A stretch of 58,960 bases of DNA from Bacillota bacterium (GTDB taxonomy: Bacteria; Bacillota; Clostridia; Christensenellales; Aristaeellaceae), in contig JAEZTL010000022.1 in assembly GCA_023421395.1 (NCBI GenBank), forward strand, positions 1 through 58,960, written 5' to 3'. The translations under genes and the position numbers were made by a program. The notes under the pieces were generated by a model that ran no database searches, was not told the origin of the DNA, and saw only the letters and a program-made list of their open reading frames with translations. Of the stretch, positions 1 to 8,514 are shown piece by piece; positions within the stretch are counted from its first letter, which is position 1; the number at the start of each line of letters is the position of its first letter.

Positions 1-196
1 AAGCGAGGAAACCCTTCGGGATACGCCTTCGGCGTGAAATGCAGCGCTATTTTGAGCGGAAGGCGACACGGGGCGGGTGATTCAAATCCATTTGAATCAC
101 CCGGTCGCGAAGCGACTTGGTTTCCCCTGAGGGGAAACCAACCTTGCCCGAGCCATAAGACCCAGCCCGACGAATCATGATTGTTTTGGATTGGTA
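1..196. repeat. Non-coding stretch with five tandem short hairpins
   Basis: No convincing gene lies here. The stretch follows the end of araA, which is read leftwards. It holds consecutive perfect inverted repeats: 12-20 (CCC/GGG), 23-35 (ACGCC, loop TTC, GGCGT), 75-102 (13-bp arms, loop CC), 104-116 (GTCGC, loop GAA, GCGAC) and 118-140 (10-bp arms, loop TGA). No long T-run follows on either strand, so a classical rho-independent terminator is not shown. The group could still stop transcription or protect the araA mRNA 3' end, or be a dispersed palindromic repeat of this genome. The loops and arms are seen; the function is inference. Confidence 0.6.
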
Positions 197-1684
197 TTAC
201 TTCAGCTTCCACGCCAGATCGGAGAGAAACAGCATCTGCTTGAATTCTTCCACCTTCGTTTCTTTTCCAATGTGCGCGAACTCGATGCCCATGATCTCGG
301 CCCAGTCGCGCATCATTTCTGCGGTCACATCGTAGCTGAATACGGTATGATGCGCGCCGCCGGCCAGAATCCAGCACTCCGCGCCTTCGGCGAAGGAGGG
401 GAAGCCTTTCCACATCACGCGGGCGACCGGCAGGTTCGGCATTTTGTAGATGGGCTTGACCGCCTCCACGTCCTGCACGATCAGCCGGAAGCGTCCGCCC
501 ATGTCCACGAGGGAGGCCACAATGGCGGGGCCGGCCTTGCCCTCAAACACCAACCGCGCCGGCGGCTCGCGGTCGCCGATGCCAAGAGGGTCCACGTGAA
601 TGGACGGCTTTTCCGCCGCCAGCGACGGGCAGACCTCCAGCATGTGGGCGCCCAGCGACAGCTCGTTTCCGGGGGCCAGGTCGTAGGTGTAGTCCTCCAT
701 AAAGGCGGTGCCGCCGCCCATGCCCTCGGCCATCTTCTTCATTACGTGGGTCATGGCGCTGACCTTCCAGTCACCCTCGCCGCCGTAGCCGTAGCCCTGG
801 CCCATCAGATCCTGGGACGCAAGACCCGGCAGCTGGCGCATGCCGTGCAGGTCTTCGAAGGTGTTGGTGTAGGCGCCGCAGCCCTCGCGGTCCAGCATCT
901 TCTTGATGGCGATCTCCTCGCGGGCCTGGTAGCGGACAGTCTCGATGTCCTTGGTGGCCATCCGGTACTTCTTCTCATACTCGGCCATCTGGGCGTCGAT
1001 TTCTGCCTCGGTGACCTCGTTCATGAGTGCGGCCAGGTCGCCCACCGGCCAGGTGTTCACCTGCCAGCCCAGCTTGATCTGCGCCTCCACCTTGTCGCCT
1101 TCCGTCACGGCCACCTGGCGCATATTGTCGCCAAAGCGCATGACCTTGAGGCTCCGGCTGACCATCGCGCCGGCGGCGGAGCGCATCCAGGCGCCGATCT
1201 CCGCGCGCACCGGCGCGTCCTCCCAGTAGCCGACGACCACCTTGCGCGGAGCGCGGAGGCGCGCGCCGATGAAGCCGTGCTCGCGGTCGCCGTGGGCGCT
1301 CTGGTTGAGATTCATGAAATCCATGTCGATCCCCTCGTCGGGGATATTCCGGTTGAACTGGGTGTGCAGGTGCAGCCAGGGCTTCTTGAGCGCGCTCAGC
1401 CCGCCGATCCACATCTTGGAGGGGGAGAAGGTGTGCATCCAAGTGATGACGCCCGCGCAGGCGCTGTCTGCGTTGGCGGCCATCATGGTGGCGAGGATTT
1501 CGTCCGGGGTGGTGACGATGGGCTTATACACCACCTGGGCGGGGATTTCCTTCGCCGCGTTCAGAGAACTGGCGATGGTTTCCGCGTGGGCGCGCACCTG
1601 GCGGAGGGTCTCCTCACCGTAGAGGTGCTGGGAGCCGGCGATAAACCAGAACTGAAGCTTGGAAAGTCCATCAGGCTTTGACAT
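197..1684 (-). CDS. araA: L-arabinose isomerase
   Basis: Converts L-arabinose to L-ribulose in the cytoplasm, the first step of arabinose catabolism. The 495-residue product has the usual family length and is colinear with AraA throughout, including the N-terminal FWFIAGSQHLYG segment and the glycine-rich GYGYGGEGDWK region. The start at 1684 is chosen because GGAGGA lies 8 nt upstream; an ATG 15 nt further up overlaps the stop of the preceding gene and would put this ribosome binding site inside the coding region. It is the last gene of a minus-strand run with two arabinofuranosidases, which would supply its substrate. No ribulokinase (AraB) or epimerase (AraD) is seen in the window. Confidence 0.96.
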   Translation of the reverse strand: MSKPDGLSKLQFWFIAGSQHLYGEETLRQVRAHAETIASSLNAAKEIPAQVVYKPIVTTPDEILATMMAANADSACAGVITWMHTFSPSKMWIGGLSALKKPWLHLHTQFNRNIPDEGIDMDFMNLNQSAHGDREHGFIGARLRAPRKVVVGYWEDAPVRAEIGAWMRSAAGAMVSRSLKVMRFGDNMRQVAVTEGDKVEAQIKLGWQVNTWPVGDLAALMNEVTEAEIDAQMAEYEKKYRMATKDIETVRYQAREEIAIKKMLDREGCGAYTNTFEDLHGMRQLPGLASQDLMGQGYGYGGEGDWKVSAMTHVMKKMAEGMGGGTAFMEDYTYDLAPGNELSLGAHMLEVCPSLAAEKPSIHVDPLGIGDREPPARLVFEGKAGPAIVASLVDMGGRFRLIVQDVEAVKPIYKMPNLPVARVMWKGFPSFAEGAECWILAGGAHHTVFSYDVTAEMMRDWAEIMGIEFAHIGKETKVEEFKQMLFLSDLAWKLK

Positions 1685-1698
1685 GTTATCTTCCTCCA

Positions 1699-3207
1699 TT
1701 ACTTGGTCAGACGGATCACGTTCCAGCTGAGGGCCGGAAGGGAGAGGGTCAGCCTGCCGCCGTCCAGCCTGCCGCCGGGGCCGGCGAAGGGCTTCACATT
1801 ATCAGGATTCGCCTCGGTGTTGACGGCTTTTACGTCGTCGTGGTGCAGCACGGAATGGCCGACGTCCTTCAGGCCCCGGAAGTCGCGCAGGTCCGCGGTC
1901 AGCTCGATGGCTTCGTCCATGGAGCGGTTGACGGCGAAGATGGTGACGCTGCCGTCCTCCGCCATGGTGGCGGCGGCATCCAGCTCCGGCACCGCCTCAA
2001 AGTCCCTGCAATCGTAGACCGGGGAATCCACGATGGCGCGGAGCGCCGTGCCCCGGCCGTACCTCGACGCCTGCATGAGCGGCCAGTAGATGGTCTGCGC
2101 CCAGGCACCGCCGCCGTTTCTCGTCATGATGGGCGCGATCACGTTGACCAGCTGCGCCATGCACGCGATCTTTACGCGGTCGGCGTTGCGGATGAGCGTA
2201 TTGAGCATGGAACCCACGAGAAGCGCATCCTCGAAATTGTAGATATCCTCGAGGAGCGGCAGCGCGCGGTTCCACTTGTCCCGCTTCCAGACTTCCTTGT
2301 CCTGATCGTTACTATGATACCACACATTCCATTCGTCAAACGAAAGGTGGAGCTTTTTCTTCGAGTGCTTCTTGCCGCCCACTGCGTCGCAGATGGAGAC
2401 GACGGTCTTGATGAAGGCGTCCATATCCATCGACCGGGCCAGAAAGCCCGGGGTGTCGTTTGTGGGGTTGCCGTAGTAGCGGTGCAGGGATACATAGTCC
2501 ACGTTGTCGTAGCACTCGTCCAGCATTTGAAGCTCCCAGTCACCGAAGGTCTTCATGTCGAAAGAGGAGCTTCCGCAGGCCACCAGTTCGATGGAGGGGT
2601 CTACCCACTTCATCACTTTGGCGGCCTCGTTGGCCGCGCGGCCGTACTCGACGGCCGTCTTGTGGCTGATCTGCCAGGGGCCGTCCATCTCGTTGCCCAG
2701 GCACCACAGCTTGATACCGAAGGGCTCCTTCGCGCCGTTCTTTGCGCGCAGATCGCTGAAGCAGCTGCCGCCGGGATGGTTGGCGTATTCCACGATGCTG
2801 CGGGCCGCGTCCGCCCCGCGGGTGCCCAGGTTGACGGCGTACATCGGCTGGGTGTTCGCCTTTTTACACCAGTCCATGAATTCGTGAAGGCCCACCTCGT
2901 TGGTCTCCGTGGTGAACCACGCCAGATCCAGCCGGTGCCTGCGATTTTCCTGGGGGCCGACGGAGTCCTCCCAGTCAAAGCCGGACACGAAGTTGCCGCC
3001 GGGGTAGCGGGTGACCGGCACATCCAGTGCGCGCACCAGGTCGATCACATCGCGGCGGAAGCCGTTATCGTCCGCGGCGGGGTGACCCGGCTCGTAGATG
3101 CCGCCGTACACCGCGCGGCCCAGGTGCTCGATGAACGATCCATAGATGCGCGGGTCGATCCTGCCGATCGAATAAGCTCTGTCCAGCGTTATGGTTGCCT
3201 TCTTCAT
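1699..3207 (-). CDS. abfA: Alpha-N-arabinofuranosidase, GH51
   Basis: Glycoside hydrolase family 51 enzyme that removes terminal alpha-L-arabinofuranosyl residues from arabinan or arabinoxylan oligomers. The 502-residue protein shows the GH51 opening (IDPRIYGSFIEHLGRAVYGGIYEPGHP), the CLGNEMDGPW motif whose Glu is the expected acid/base, and SFDEWNVWY whose Glu is the expected nucleophile. There is no signal peptide, so it should act inside the cell on imported oligosaccharides. The start has AGAGGA about 7 nt upstream. The gene ends 14 nt before the araA start, so the two are surely cotranscribed. The gene name follows common usage for GH51. Confidence 0.93.
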   Translation of the reverse strand: MKKATITLDRAYSIGRIDPRIYGSFIEHLGRAVYGGIYEPGHPAADDNGFRRDVIDLVRALDVPVTRYPGGNFVSGFDWEDSVGPQENRRHRLDLAWFTTETNEVGLHEFMDWCKKANTQPMYAVNLGTRGADAARSIVEYANHPGGSCFSDLRAKNGAKEPFGIKLWCLGNEMDGPWQISHKTAVEYGRAANEAAKVMKWVDPSIELVACGSSSFDMKTFGDWELQMLDECYDNVDYVSLHRYYGNPTNDTPGFLARSMDMDAFIKTVVSICDAVGGKKHSKKKLHLSFDEWNVWYHSNDQDKEVWKRDKWNRALPLLEDIYNFEDALLVGSMLNTLIRNADRVKIACMAQLVNVIAPIMTRNGGGAWAQTIYWPLMQASRYGRGTALRAIVDSPVYDCRDFEAVPELDAAATMAEDGSVTIFAVNRSMDEAIELTADLRDFRGLKDVGHSVLHHDDVKAVNTEANPDNVKPFAGPGGRLDGGRLTLSLPALSWNVIRLTK

Positions 3208-3269
3208 CGCGCTTCCTCTCCCGATCCATTTTATATGCCGCCGCCGAGAATTCCCGCGCGGCGCGTGGC

Positions 3270-5192
3270 TCAGCTTTCGCGAATCCAGACGCCCATCTCG
3301 CCCGCGCCGCGGTTGGCCCAGGCGTAGTAGGGGATGAAGGTGAGGGCGGCGCTTTCCCGGAGGGGCGGCCGGTCTCGGTAGAGCGCGCCGCCGTCCTCGA
3401 TCAGCCGGGAGCCTTCCGTGCGGATTTCCACAATGCCGCCCAGTTTTTCCGGCATCCGTTTTTCATCGAGGGGAGACGAAGCACCGAGCGAAAGCGCGGG
3501 GAGCAGTTTTCCGTTGTCCGCCTCCTCCAGGCAGTAGACCAGCGGCCCGCGCATCAGCGCGACGCGCCCGGCCACCGCCCGCGCGCGGGGGCTCGCGTAC
3601 ACGCGGCGGGGCGCGAGTTCGATCGAAAGCGTCAGTTGGTCGCCTTCGCTCCATTCCCGCGCCACGCGGGCGTAGCCGTTTTGAAGAAGCGCATCGATTG
3701 GCGCGCCGTTGAGCGTCAGTCGGTATCGGCCGTCCGCCCAGCCGGGGATGCGCACATTTATGGCGTAGCGCCCAGCGGGCATCGCGTAGCGCATGTCGCC
3801 CGCCCAAGGGTAGTCAGTCTCGAGCGTGAAGCGCCGCCGCGCCGCGCCCATGGGCAAGTCCACGGTTCCCGCCATGTAAAGATGCGAATACGCCTCGCCC
3901 TCCGACGCGCTCCAGGCATAGCGCCCCAGCGACAGAATAAGCCGCGCCAGATTCGGCGGGCAGCAGGCGCAGCCAAACCACGCAGGCCGAACCGGCAGCA
4001 CGTGGAGCTTATCCGGGTCTTTCTCGCAGGCTTCGGGCCACACCTCCAGCGGGTTTACGTAAAAGAAGCTGCGTCCGTCCAGCGCCATGCCGGCGAGTAC
4101 GGTGTTGTACAGCGCGCGTTCCATCGCGTCCGCGTAGCGGCCGTCGATTTCCAGCCGCAGCATCGCCCGCGCGAAAAAGCACAGCGCCACCGAAGCGCAG
4201 GTCTCCGCGTAAGCGGTGTCGCCCGGCAGGTCGTCGTCCAGGGTAAAGGCCTCGCCCACCCGGGTGGAGCCTGCGCCGCCGGTCAAATACATGCGGTGAG
4301 AAATCAGGTTTTCAAAGAGCCTCCGGCAGGCGGCGGCGAGGGAAGCGTCGCCCGTCTCCCGCGCCACGTCGGCCATGCCGGCGGCCATGTACAGCGCGCG
4401 GACGCTGTGGCCCTCCAGCGCCGTCTGCGCCCGCACGGGCAGATGGGTCTGCGCGTACTTTTCATCCAGTTCCCGGGGGCGGAAGCACTGCTTTTCACCC
4501 AGGGCGGCCTGCTCCCGCTCAAAAAAGCCGGGTTTTTTGCCGCGTTCGTCCAGAAAGTATCCGGCCAGCTTCAGCATCAGGGGGTCATGGGTGGCCTCAT
4601 ACATGCGCACCAGCGCCAGCTCGACTTCCTCGTGGCCGGGATAACCGTGTTTCTTGCCTTCTTCCGGGCCCAGCACGGAATCGATGTGCCGCGCCATCCG
4701 GATCATGACGTCGAGCAGCGTTCGCTTGCCGGTGGCCTCGAAACAGGCGACGGCGGCTTCCATCATGTGACCGGCACAGTAGAGCTCGTGGCAGTCCCGG
4801 AGGTTTGTCCAGCGCGCGCCGGGTTCCTTCACGGTGAAGTAGGTGTTGAGATACCCGTCCGGCTGCTGCGCCTTCCCGATCAGCCGGATCGCCTCGTCGC
4901 AAAGGGCCTCCAGATCCGGATCGCGGCGGGCGGCGAGGGCATAGGCGGCGGCCTCCAGCCACTTGGCCAGGTCGCTGTCCTGAAATACCATGCCGTAGTA
5001 ATCGCCACGGGCTTCACCCGCGGCGATGCGGAAATTCTCCACGCAATGACTGGGCTCCGCGCCGGGCACCTGATCGTTCAGCATGGCCCATTGGTAGGGG
5101 AGGACGACATTCCGGACCAGATCGACCGTACGCGCCCAGAACCCGTCGGCGATCTGAAAATCCTGAACCCGCGGCGTCGTCAGCTTGTCCAT
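3270..5192 (-). CDS. Beta-L-arabinofuranosidase, GH127
   Basis: Glycoside hydrolase family 127, which releases beta-L-arabinofuranose by a cysteine-nucleophile mechanism (known for HypBA1). From the start at 5192 the protein has 640 residues, close to the family norm. The expected zinc/catalytic residues are present: E314, the E330-T-C332 pair and the C408-A-C410-C411 cluster in FGCACCPPN. No signal peptide is seen. ATG 5192 has GAGGG about 9 nt upstream; an upstream ATG would add ten unconserved residues. It lies between the radical SAM gene (39 nt away) and abfA (62 nt away), all on one strand. With GH51 it suggests use of hydroxyproline-linked or pectic arabinosides. The substrate is inferred. 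Confidence 0.9.
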   Translation of the reverse strand: MDKLTTPRVQDFQIADGFWARTVDLVRNVVLPYQWAMLNDQVPGAEPSHCVENFRIAAGEARGDYYGMVFQDSDLAKWLEAAAYALAARRDPDLEALCDEAIRLIGKAQQPDGYLNTYFTVKEPGARWTNLRDCHELYCAGHMMEAAVACFEATGKRTLLDVMIRMARHIDSVLGPEEGKKHGYPGHEEVELALVRMYEATHDPLMLKLAGYFLDERGKKPGFFEREQAALGEKQCFRPRELDEKYAQTHLPVRAQTALEGHSVRALYMAAGMADVARETGDASLAAACRRLFENLISHRMYLTGGAGSTRVGEAFTLDDDLPGDTAYAETCASVALCFFARAMLRLEIDGRYADAMERALYNTVLAGMALDGRSFFYVNPLEVWPEACEKDPDKLHVLPVRPAWFGCACCPPNLARLILSLGRYAWSASEGEAYSHLYMAGTVDLPMGAARRRFTLETDYPWAGDMRYAMPAGRYAINVRIPGWADGRYRLTLNGAPIDALLQNGYARVAREWSEGDQLTLSIELAPRRVYASPRARAVAGRVALMRGPLVYCLEEADNGKLLPALSLGASSPLDEKRMPEKLGGIVEIRTEGSRLIEDGGALYRDRPPLRESAALTFIPYYAWANRGAGEMGVWIRES

Positions 5193-5231
5193 CGGGCATT
5201 TCCCTCGTTTCGCGCGATCCAATAACGGGCG

Positions 5232-6098
5232 TCAGACGCCCGTCAGGTCAAAGGCAGGCACGTACCGCTCGTCGGCGGAGGACAATTCCTGCACATAGCC
5301 ATCGTCCAGGCCCAGCCGCATAAGGTGGTCCACCACGCGGTTATACTCGCGTTTTGTCAGGCGGCGGTCGATCTCCGGGTAGTCGCAGGCGCTTCCCGCG
5401 GGGGTGTACTGCGCCATCAGGCTCACCCAGGCGCCGGGGAGGTTGGCGGCGATCCAGTCCAATACGCGCATGGAGTCCTCCGTGCAGCCGGGGAGGATCA
5501 GATGGCGGACGATGAGCCCGCTTTGGATCAGTCCGTCCGCGTCCAGCGCCGGCGCGCCCGCCTGACGGTACATTTCCAGGAGTGCCTTTGAAGCGTACTC
5601 AAAATAGTCCGGCGCGCCGGAGTAGCGTGAGGACAGCGCGGGGGACGCATATTTCAGATCCGGCAGGAACACCCGGACCCGCCCTTCCAGCGCCTTCAGC
5701 GTTTCGGTGAGCTCGTAGCCGCTGCTGTTCCAGACGACGGGAACGCTTAGCGGCTCCTCGAGCGCCTCCAGGATGGCGTGCGTAAAGTGGGTGGGGTTGA
5801 CGAGGTTGATGTTGTGGCAGCCCGCCTCGATCAGCCCCTCAAAGGCGCGCCGGAGCGTGGGCGCGCCGATTTCCCGCCCGAAGCGGCCGTGACTGATCTC
5901 GGAATTCTGGCAGAATGCGCACTTCAGCGGGCAGCCGCTGAAGAACACCGCGCCGGAGCCGCGTTTGCCGCTGATGCAGGGCTCCTCGTCATAATGGGGC
6001 GCGATGCGGGCGAGCACGGGGCGCTCGCCCATGCCGCAATAGCCGACGGCGGCGCTTCGGTCGACGGCGCATCCGCGCGGGCAAAGCGAGCACGTCAT
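5232..6098 (-). CDS. Radical SAM protein, PflA-like (COG1313 type)
   Basis: The 288-residue protein resembles the putative pyruvate-formate-lyase-activating group. It has an N-terminal cysteine cluster (MTCSLCPRGC, then YCGMGE) and the radical SAM [4Fe-4S] motif CxxxCxxC within SGCPLKCAFCQN near residues 55-66. A SAM-binding region is expected after it (HNINLVNPTHFTH). The physiological substrate of this group is unknown to me, and no glycyl-radical enzyme gene is present nearby. Its ATG overlaps the proA stop by 4 nt, so translation is probably coupled to proA. The family call is secure; the role is not. Confidence 0.85.
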   Translation of the reverse strand: MTCSLCPRGCAVDRSAAVGYCGMGERPVLARIAPHYDEEPCISGKRGSGAVFFSGCPLKCAFCQNSEISHGRFGREIGAPTLRRAFEGLIEAGCHNINLVNPTHFTHAILEALEEPLSVPVVWNSSGYELTETLKALEGRVRVFLPDLKYASPALSSRYSGAPDYFEYASKALLEMYRQAGAPALDADGLIQSGLIVRHLILPGCTEDSMRVLDWIAANLPGAWVSLMAQYTPAGSACDYPEIDRRLTKREYNRVVDHLMRLGLDDGYVQELSSADERYVPAFDLTGV

Positions 6099-7336
6099 CG
6101 GATTTGTCCGCTCCCGGTAATTTCGTATTTGACGGTGGTCAATTCCCGGAGGCCCATCGGTCCCCGGGCGTGCAGCTTCTGGTTCGAGATGCCGATTTCC
6201 GCGCCGAAGCCGAACTCGCCGCCGTCGGTGAAGCGGGTGGAGGCGTTCCAGTAGACGCAGGCCGCGTCCACAAGGTTGAAGAATTTTTTCGCGGTCTCCG
6301 CGTTTTCGGTGATGATTGCCTCGGAGTGGCGGGTGCCGTGGCGGTTGATATGCCGGATGGCCTCGTCCCCGCCCTCCACCACCTTGACGGAGTAGATGAG
6401 GTCGTTGTACTCGGTGTCCCAGTCCTCGTCGGTGGCGTCCTCCACCCAGGGGGCGATGGCCTTCGTCCGCGCGCAGCCGCGGATCTCAACGCCCGCGTCC
6501 CGGAGCGCCGCCAGGCATTCCGGCAGGAAAGTGTCCGCGATGGCGGCGTCCACCAGCAGCGTTTCCGCCGAATTGCACACCGACGGGCGGCTGGTCTTGG
6601 CGCTGACGGCGATCTTCCGGCCCATCGCCGGGTCGGCGTCCCGGTCCACATACACGTGGCAGACGCCCTCGCCGGTCTGGATTACCGGCACCGTGGCGTT
6701 TTGCACCACCGAGCGGATCAGCCCCTTGCCGCCCCGGGGGATCAGCACGTCGATGAGGCCGTTCAGCCGCATCAGCTCCGAGGCCGCCTCGCGGGAAGTG
6801 TCCGTCACCAGCGACACGCAGCCCTCCGGCAACCCGGCTTCCCGCGCGGCCTGCTCCAGCACCGCCGAGAGCGCGCGGTTGGAGTGGATCGCGTCCGAGC
6901 CGCCCCGGAGGATCACCGCGTTGCCGGACTTCAGGCATAGCGCCGCCGCGTCCACCGTTACGTTGGGACGGGATTCGTAGATGATCGCGATCACGCCGAT
7001 GGGTACCCGCTTTTTTTGGATCACGAGGCCGTTCGGACGCTGCCATGCCTCCAGCACCTCACCAACCGGATCGGGAAGGTCGGCCACTTCACGGAGGCCT
7101 TGCGCCATCGCTTCGATGCGCTTTTCGCTCAGCGTCAGCCGCTCGACGAAGGCCTGGTTCATGCCCTTTTCGAGGGCGGTGGTCAAATCTTTGGCGTTGG
7201 CCGCCAGAATATCCCGTGTCTTTTCGTTCAGGAGCACCGCTGCGCGCCTGAGCGCGCCGTTTTTTTCGCCGGCTCCCGCCGCCTGCATCTGAAGCGCCGC
7301 CTCCCGGGCGAGCGCCGCCTGCGCCGTCAGTTTCAT
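6095..7336 (-). CDS. proA: Gamma-glutamyl phosphate reductase
   Basis: NADPH-dependent second step of proline synthesis, gamma-glutamyl phosphate to glutamate-5-semialdehyde. The 413-residue product has normal length for the aldehyde-dehydrogenase-like ProA family, with catalytic Cys254 in RPSVCNSAETLL and the nucleotide-binding stretch SGNAVILRGGSDA near residues 137-149. ATG 7336 has AAAGGAGG 8 nt upstream. A good promoter lies about 33 nt before the start. proB is not in the window, which is unusual because proB and proA are often adjacent. The gene overlaps the downstream radical SAM gene. Confidence 0.97.
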   Translation of the reverse strand: MKLTAQAALAREAALQMQAAGAGEKNGALRRAAVLLNEKTRDILAANAKDLTTALEKGMNQAFVERLTLSEKRIEAMAQGLREVADLPDPVGEVLEAWQRPNGLVIQKKRVPIGVIAIIYESRPNVTVDAAALCLKSGNAVILRGGSDAIHSNRALSAVLEQAAREAGLPEGCVSLVTDTSREAASELMRLNGLIDVLIPRGGKGLIRSVVQNATVPVIQTGEGVCHVYVDRDADPAMGRKIAVSAKTSRPSVCNSAETLLVDAAIADTFLPECLAALRDAGVEIRGCARTKAIAPWVEDATDEDWDTEYNDLIYSVKVVEGGDEAIRHINRHGTRHSEAIITENAETAKKFFNLVDAACVYWNASTRFTDGGEFGFGAEIGISNQKLHARGPMGLRELTTVKYEITGSGQIR

Positions 7337-7368
7337 CGCATTGCCCTCCTTTGGGTGTCTGTGCTCGC

Positions 7369-7397
7369 ATTATAATGAAATCCGCCGGACCTGTCAA
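7369..7397 (-). promoter_or_regulatory. Sigma-A type promoter of proA
   Basis: Read on the minus strand there is TTGACA (7397-7392), a 17-nt spacer and TATAAT (7374-7369), a perfect consensus match. It lies about 33 nt upstream of the proA start codon. No comparable promoter is seen before the four downstream minus-strand genes, so this one may also serve them. Confidence 0.88.
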
Positions 7398-7496
7398 CGC
7401 CGCCGGTGCGCGGGACGTAAAGGACAGGTTACTTCCGGGCGAGTGGGGGAGCGGGCGCGGCGTTTTTGTGGTATAATGGCGCGCGGAGGGGATAGA

Positions 7497-8228
7497 ATGG
7501 AACCGGTCTACGAAACCTCGTTTCCGCTGCTCGCCCGGGATGTGGATTTCCGCGGAACCTGGCGTCCCGCCGCGATGTTTACCGCGATGCAGGAGCTGGG
7601 CGACGTCCACGGCGCCGAGATGGGTGCGGGCTATTTCGCGCTCCGCGAGAAGGGTCTGGCATGGGTGCTCACCCGCACGCTGCTTCAGATCGACCGTGCG
7701 CCGGCGATCGGTGATACCGTTCGCGCCCGCACTTGGCCGGGACGCGCGCGCCATGCGGTCTACCCGCGTTACTACATCTTTGAGGATGAAGGCGGCGCGC
7801 CGCTGGCGCGTGCTTCCTCGCTCTGGGTGCTCATGGACATCGCCGCGCGGGAGATGGTACCCGGCGAAAAGTATGGCCTGCCCGCCCTCGTCGACGCGCC
7901 GTTGCCGCCGCCCATTGAAAACCCGGGCGGAATCGGAAAGCTGGAGGGCGAGGAGGAAACCGGCGTCCGGCCCATCGTGGTCAGCGATCTGGACGTCAAC
8001 CGCCATGTCAACAACGCCCGGTATGTGGACTGGCTCTCAGACCGCTTCTCCTATGAGTGGCACGACAGGTACCGCTTGGAGCGGCTGACGGTGCACTTCA
8101 CCAGCGAAACCAGACCGGAGGAGGCGCTCGAAACGCGCCTGGCAAGAGACGGGCTCAAGTTCACGTTCGGCGGCGAGCGGGACGGGCATGCGCACTTTGC
8201 GATGGGCGGGCATTTTACCGTCCGCTGA
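7497..8228 (+). CDS. Acyl-ACP thioesterase (FatA/FatB-like)
   Basis: Hydrolyses acyl-ACP to free fatty acid and ACP. The 243-residue protein has two hot-dog halves as in bacterial acyl-ACP thioesterases: an N-terminal half with DVDFRGTWRPAAMF and a C-terminal half carrying the catalytic DVNRHVNNARYVDW segment (around residues 166-179, with N168 and H170). ATG 7497 follows GGAGGGG; the open frame extends 156 nt upstream but without conservation. TATAAT at 7472-7477 could be its -10, though the -35 is poor. The next gene starts 25 nt downstream. Confidence 0.88.
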   Translation: MEPVYETSFPLLARDVDFRGTWRPAAMFTAMQELGDVHGAEMGAGYFALREKGLAWVLTRTLLQIDRAPAIGDTVRARTWPGRARHAVYPRYYIFEDEGGAPLARASSLWVLMDIAAREMVPGEKYGLPALVDAPLPPPIENPGGIGKLEGEEETGVRPIVVSDLDVNRHVNNARYVDWLSDRFSYEWHDRYRLERLTVHFTSETRPEEALETRLARDGLKFTFGGERDGHAHFAMGGHFTVR

Positions 8229-8253
8229 CCGCGGAAGACGAAGGGGGAGAGCG

Positions 8254-8514
8254 ATGAAGATCGCGCTGACGGAGCAGGAGATTGCAAAACTCCGCCTGGA
8301 GATCCAGGGCGAGGAAGGCGAGGCGATTCTCGACGCCTACGAGCCGGAGCCCGCTTTCACGATGGAATTCGAGTTTATAAAGAGCGGGATCGACGTGCTG
8401 GCGGCGGCGCATCTTGCCTACGATGAGCCGATGGACGGCTGGTACCTTGCCGACAGGATCGAAGACCCAGAGCGGATCGCCGCGCTGGTAAAGGCCTATC
8501 TGGCGTCATGCTAG
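8254..8514 (+). CDS. Small protein of unknown function
   Basis: I do not recognise this 86-residue acidic protein. It is soluble, with no membrane segment, an N-terminal helix rich in Glu, Leu and Lys, and a C-terminal helix (DPERIAALVKAYLASC). The start is supported by GGGGGAG about 5 nt upstream. It lies 25 nt after the thioesterase gene and overlaps the radC start by 7 nt, so the three are probably one operon. Short spacing and clean reading frame support a real gene; no function is claimed. Confidence 0.65.
   Translation: MKIALTEQEIAKLRLEIQGEEGEAILDAYEPEPAFTMEFEFIKSGIDVLAAAHLAYDEPMDGWYLADRIEDPERIAALVKAYLASC

Noticed and set aside
191..3327. Long open frames on the plus strand opposite araA, abfA and GH127
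   Set aside because: They are antisense shadows in GC-rich DNA; their products are Arg/His/Val-rich and match no family, while the minus-strand frames match known enzymes throughout.
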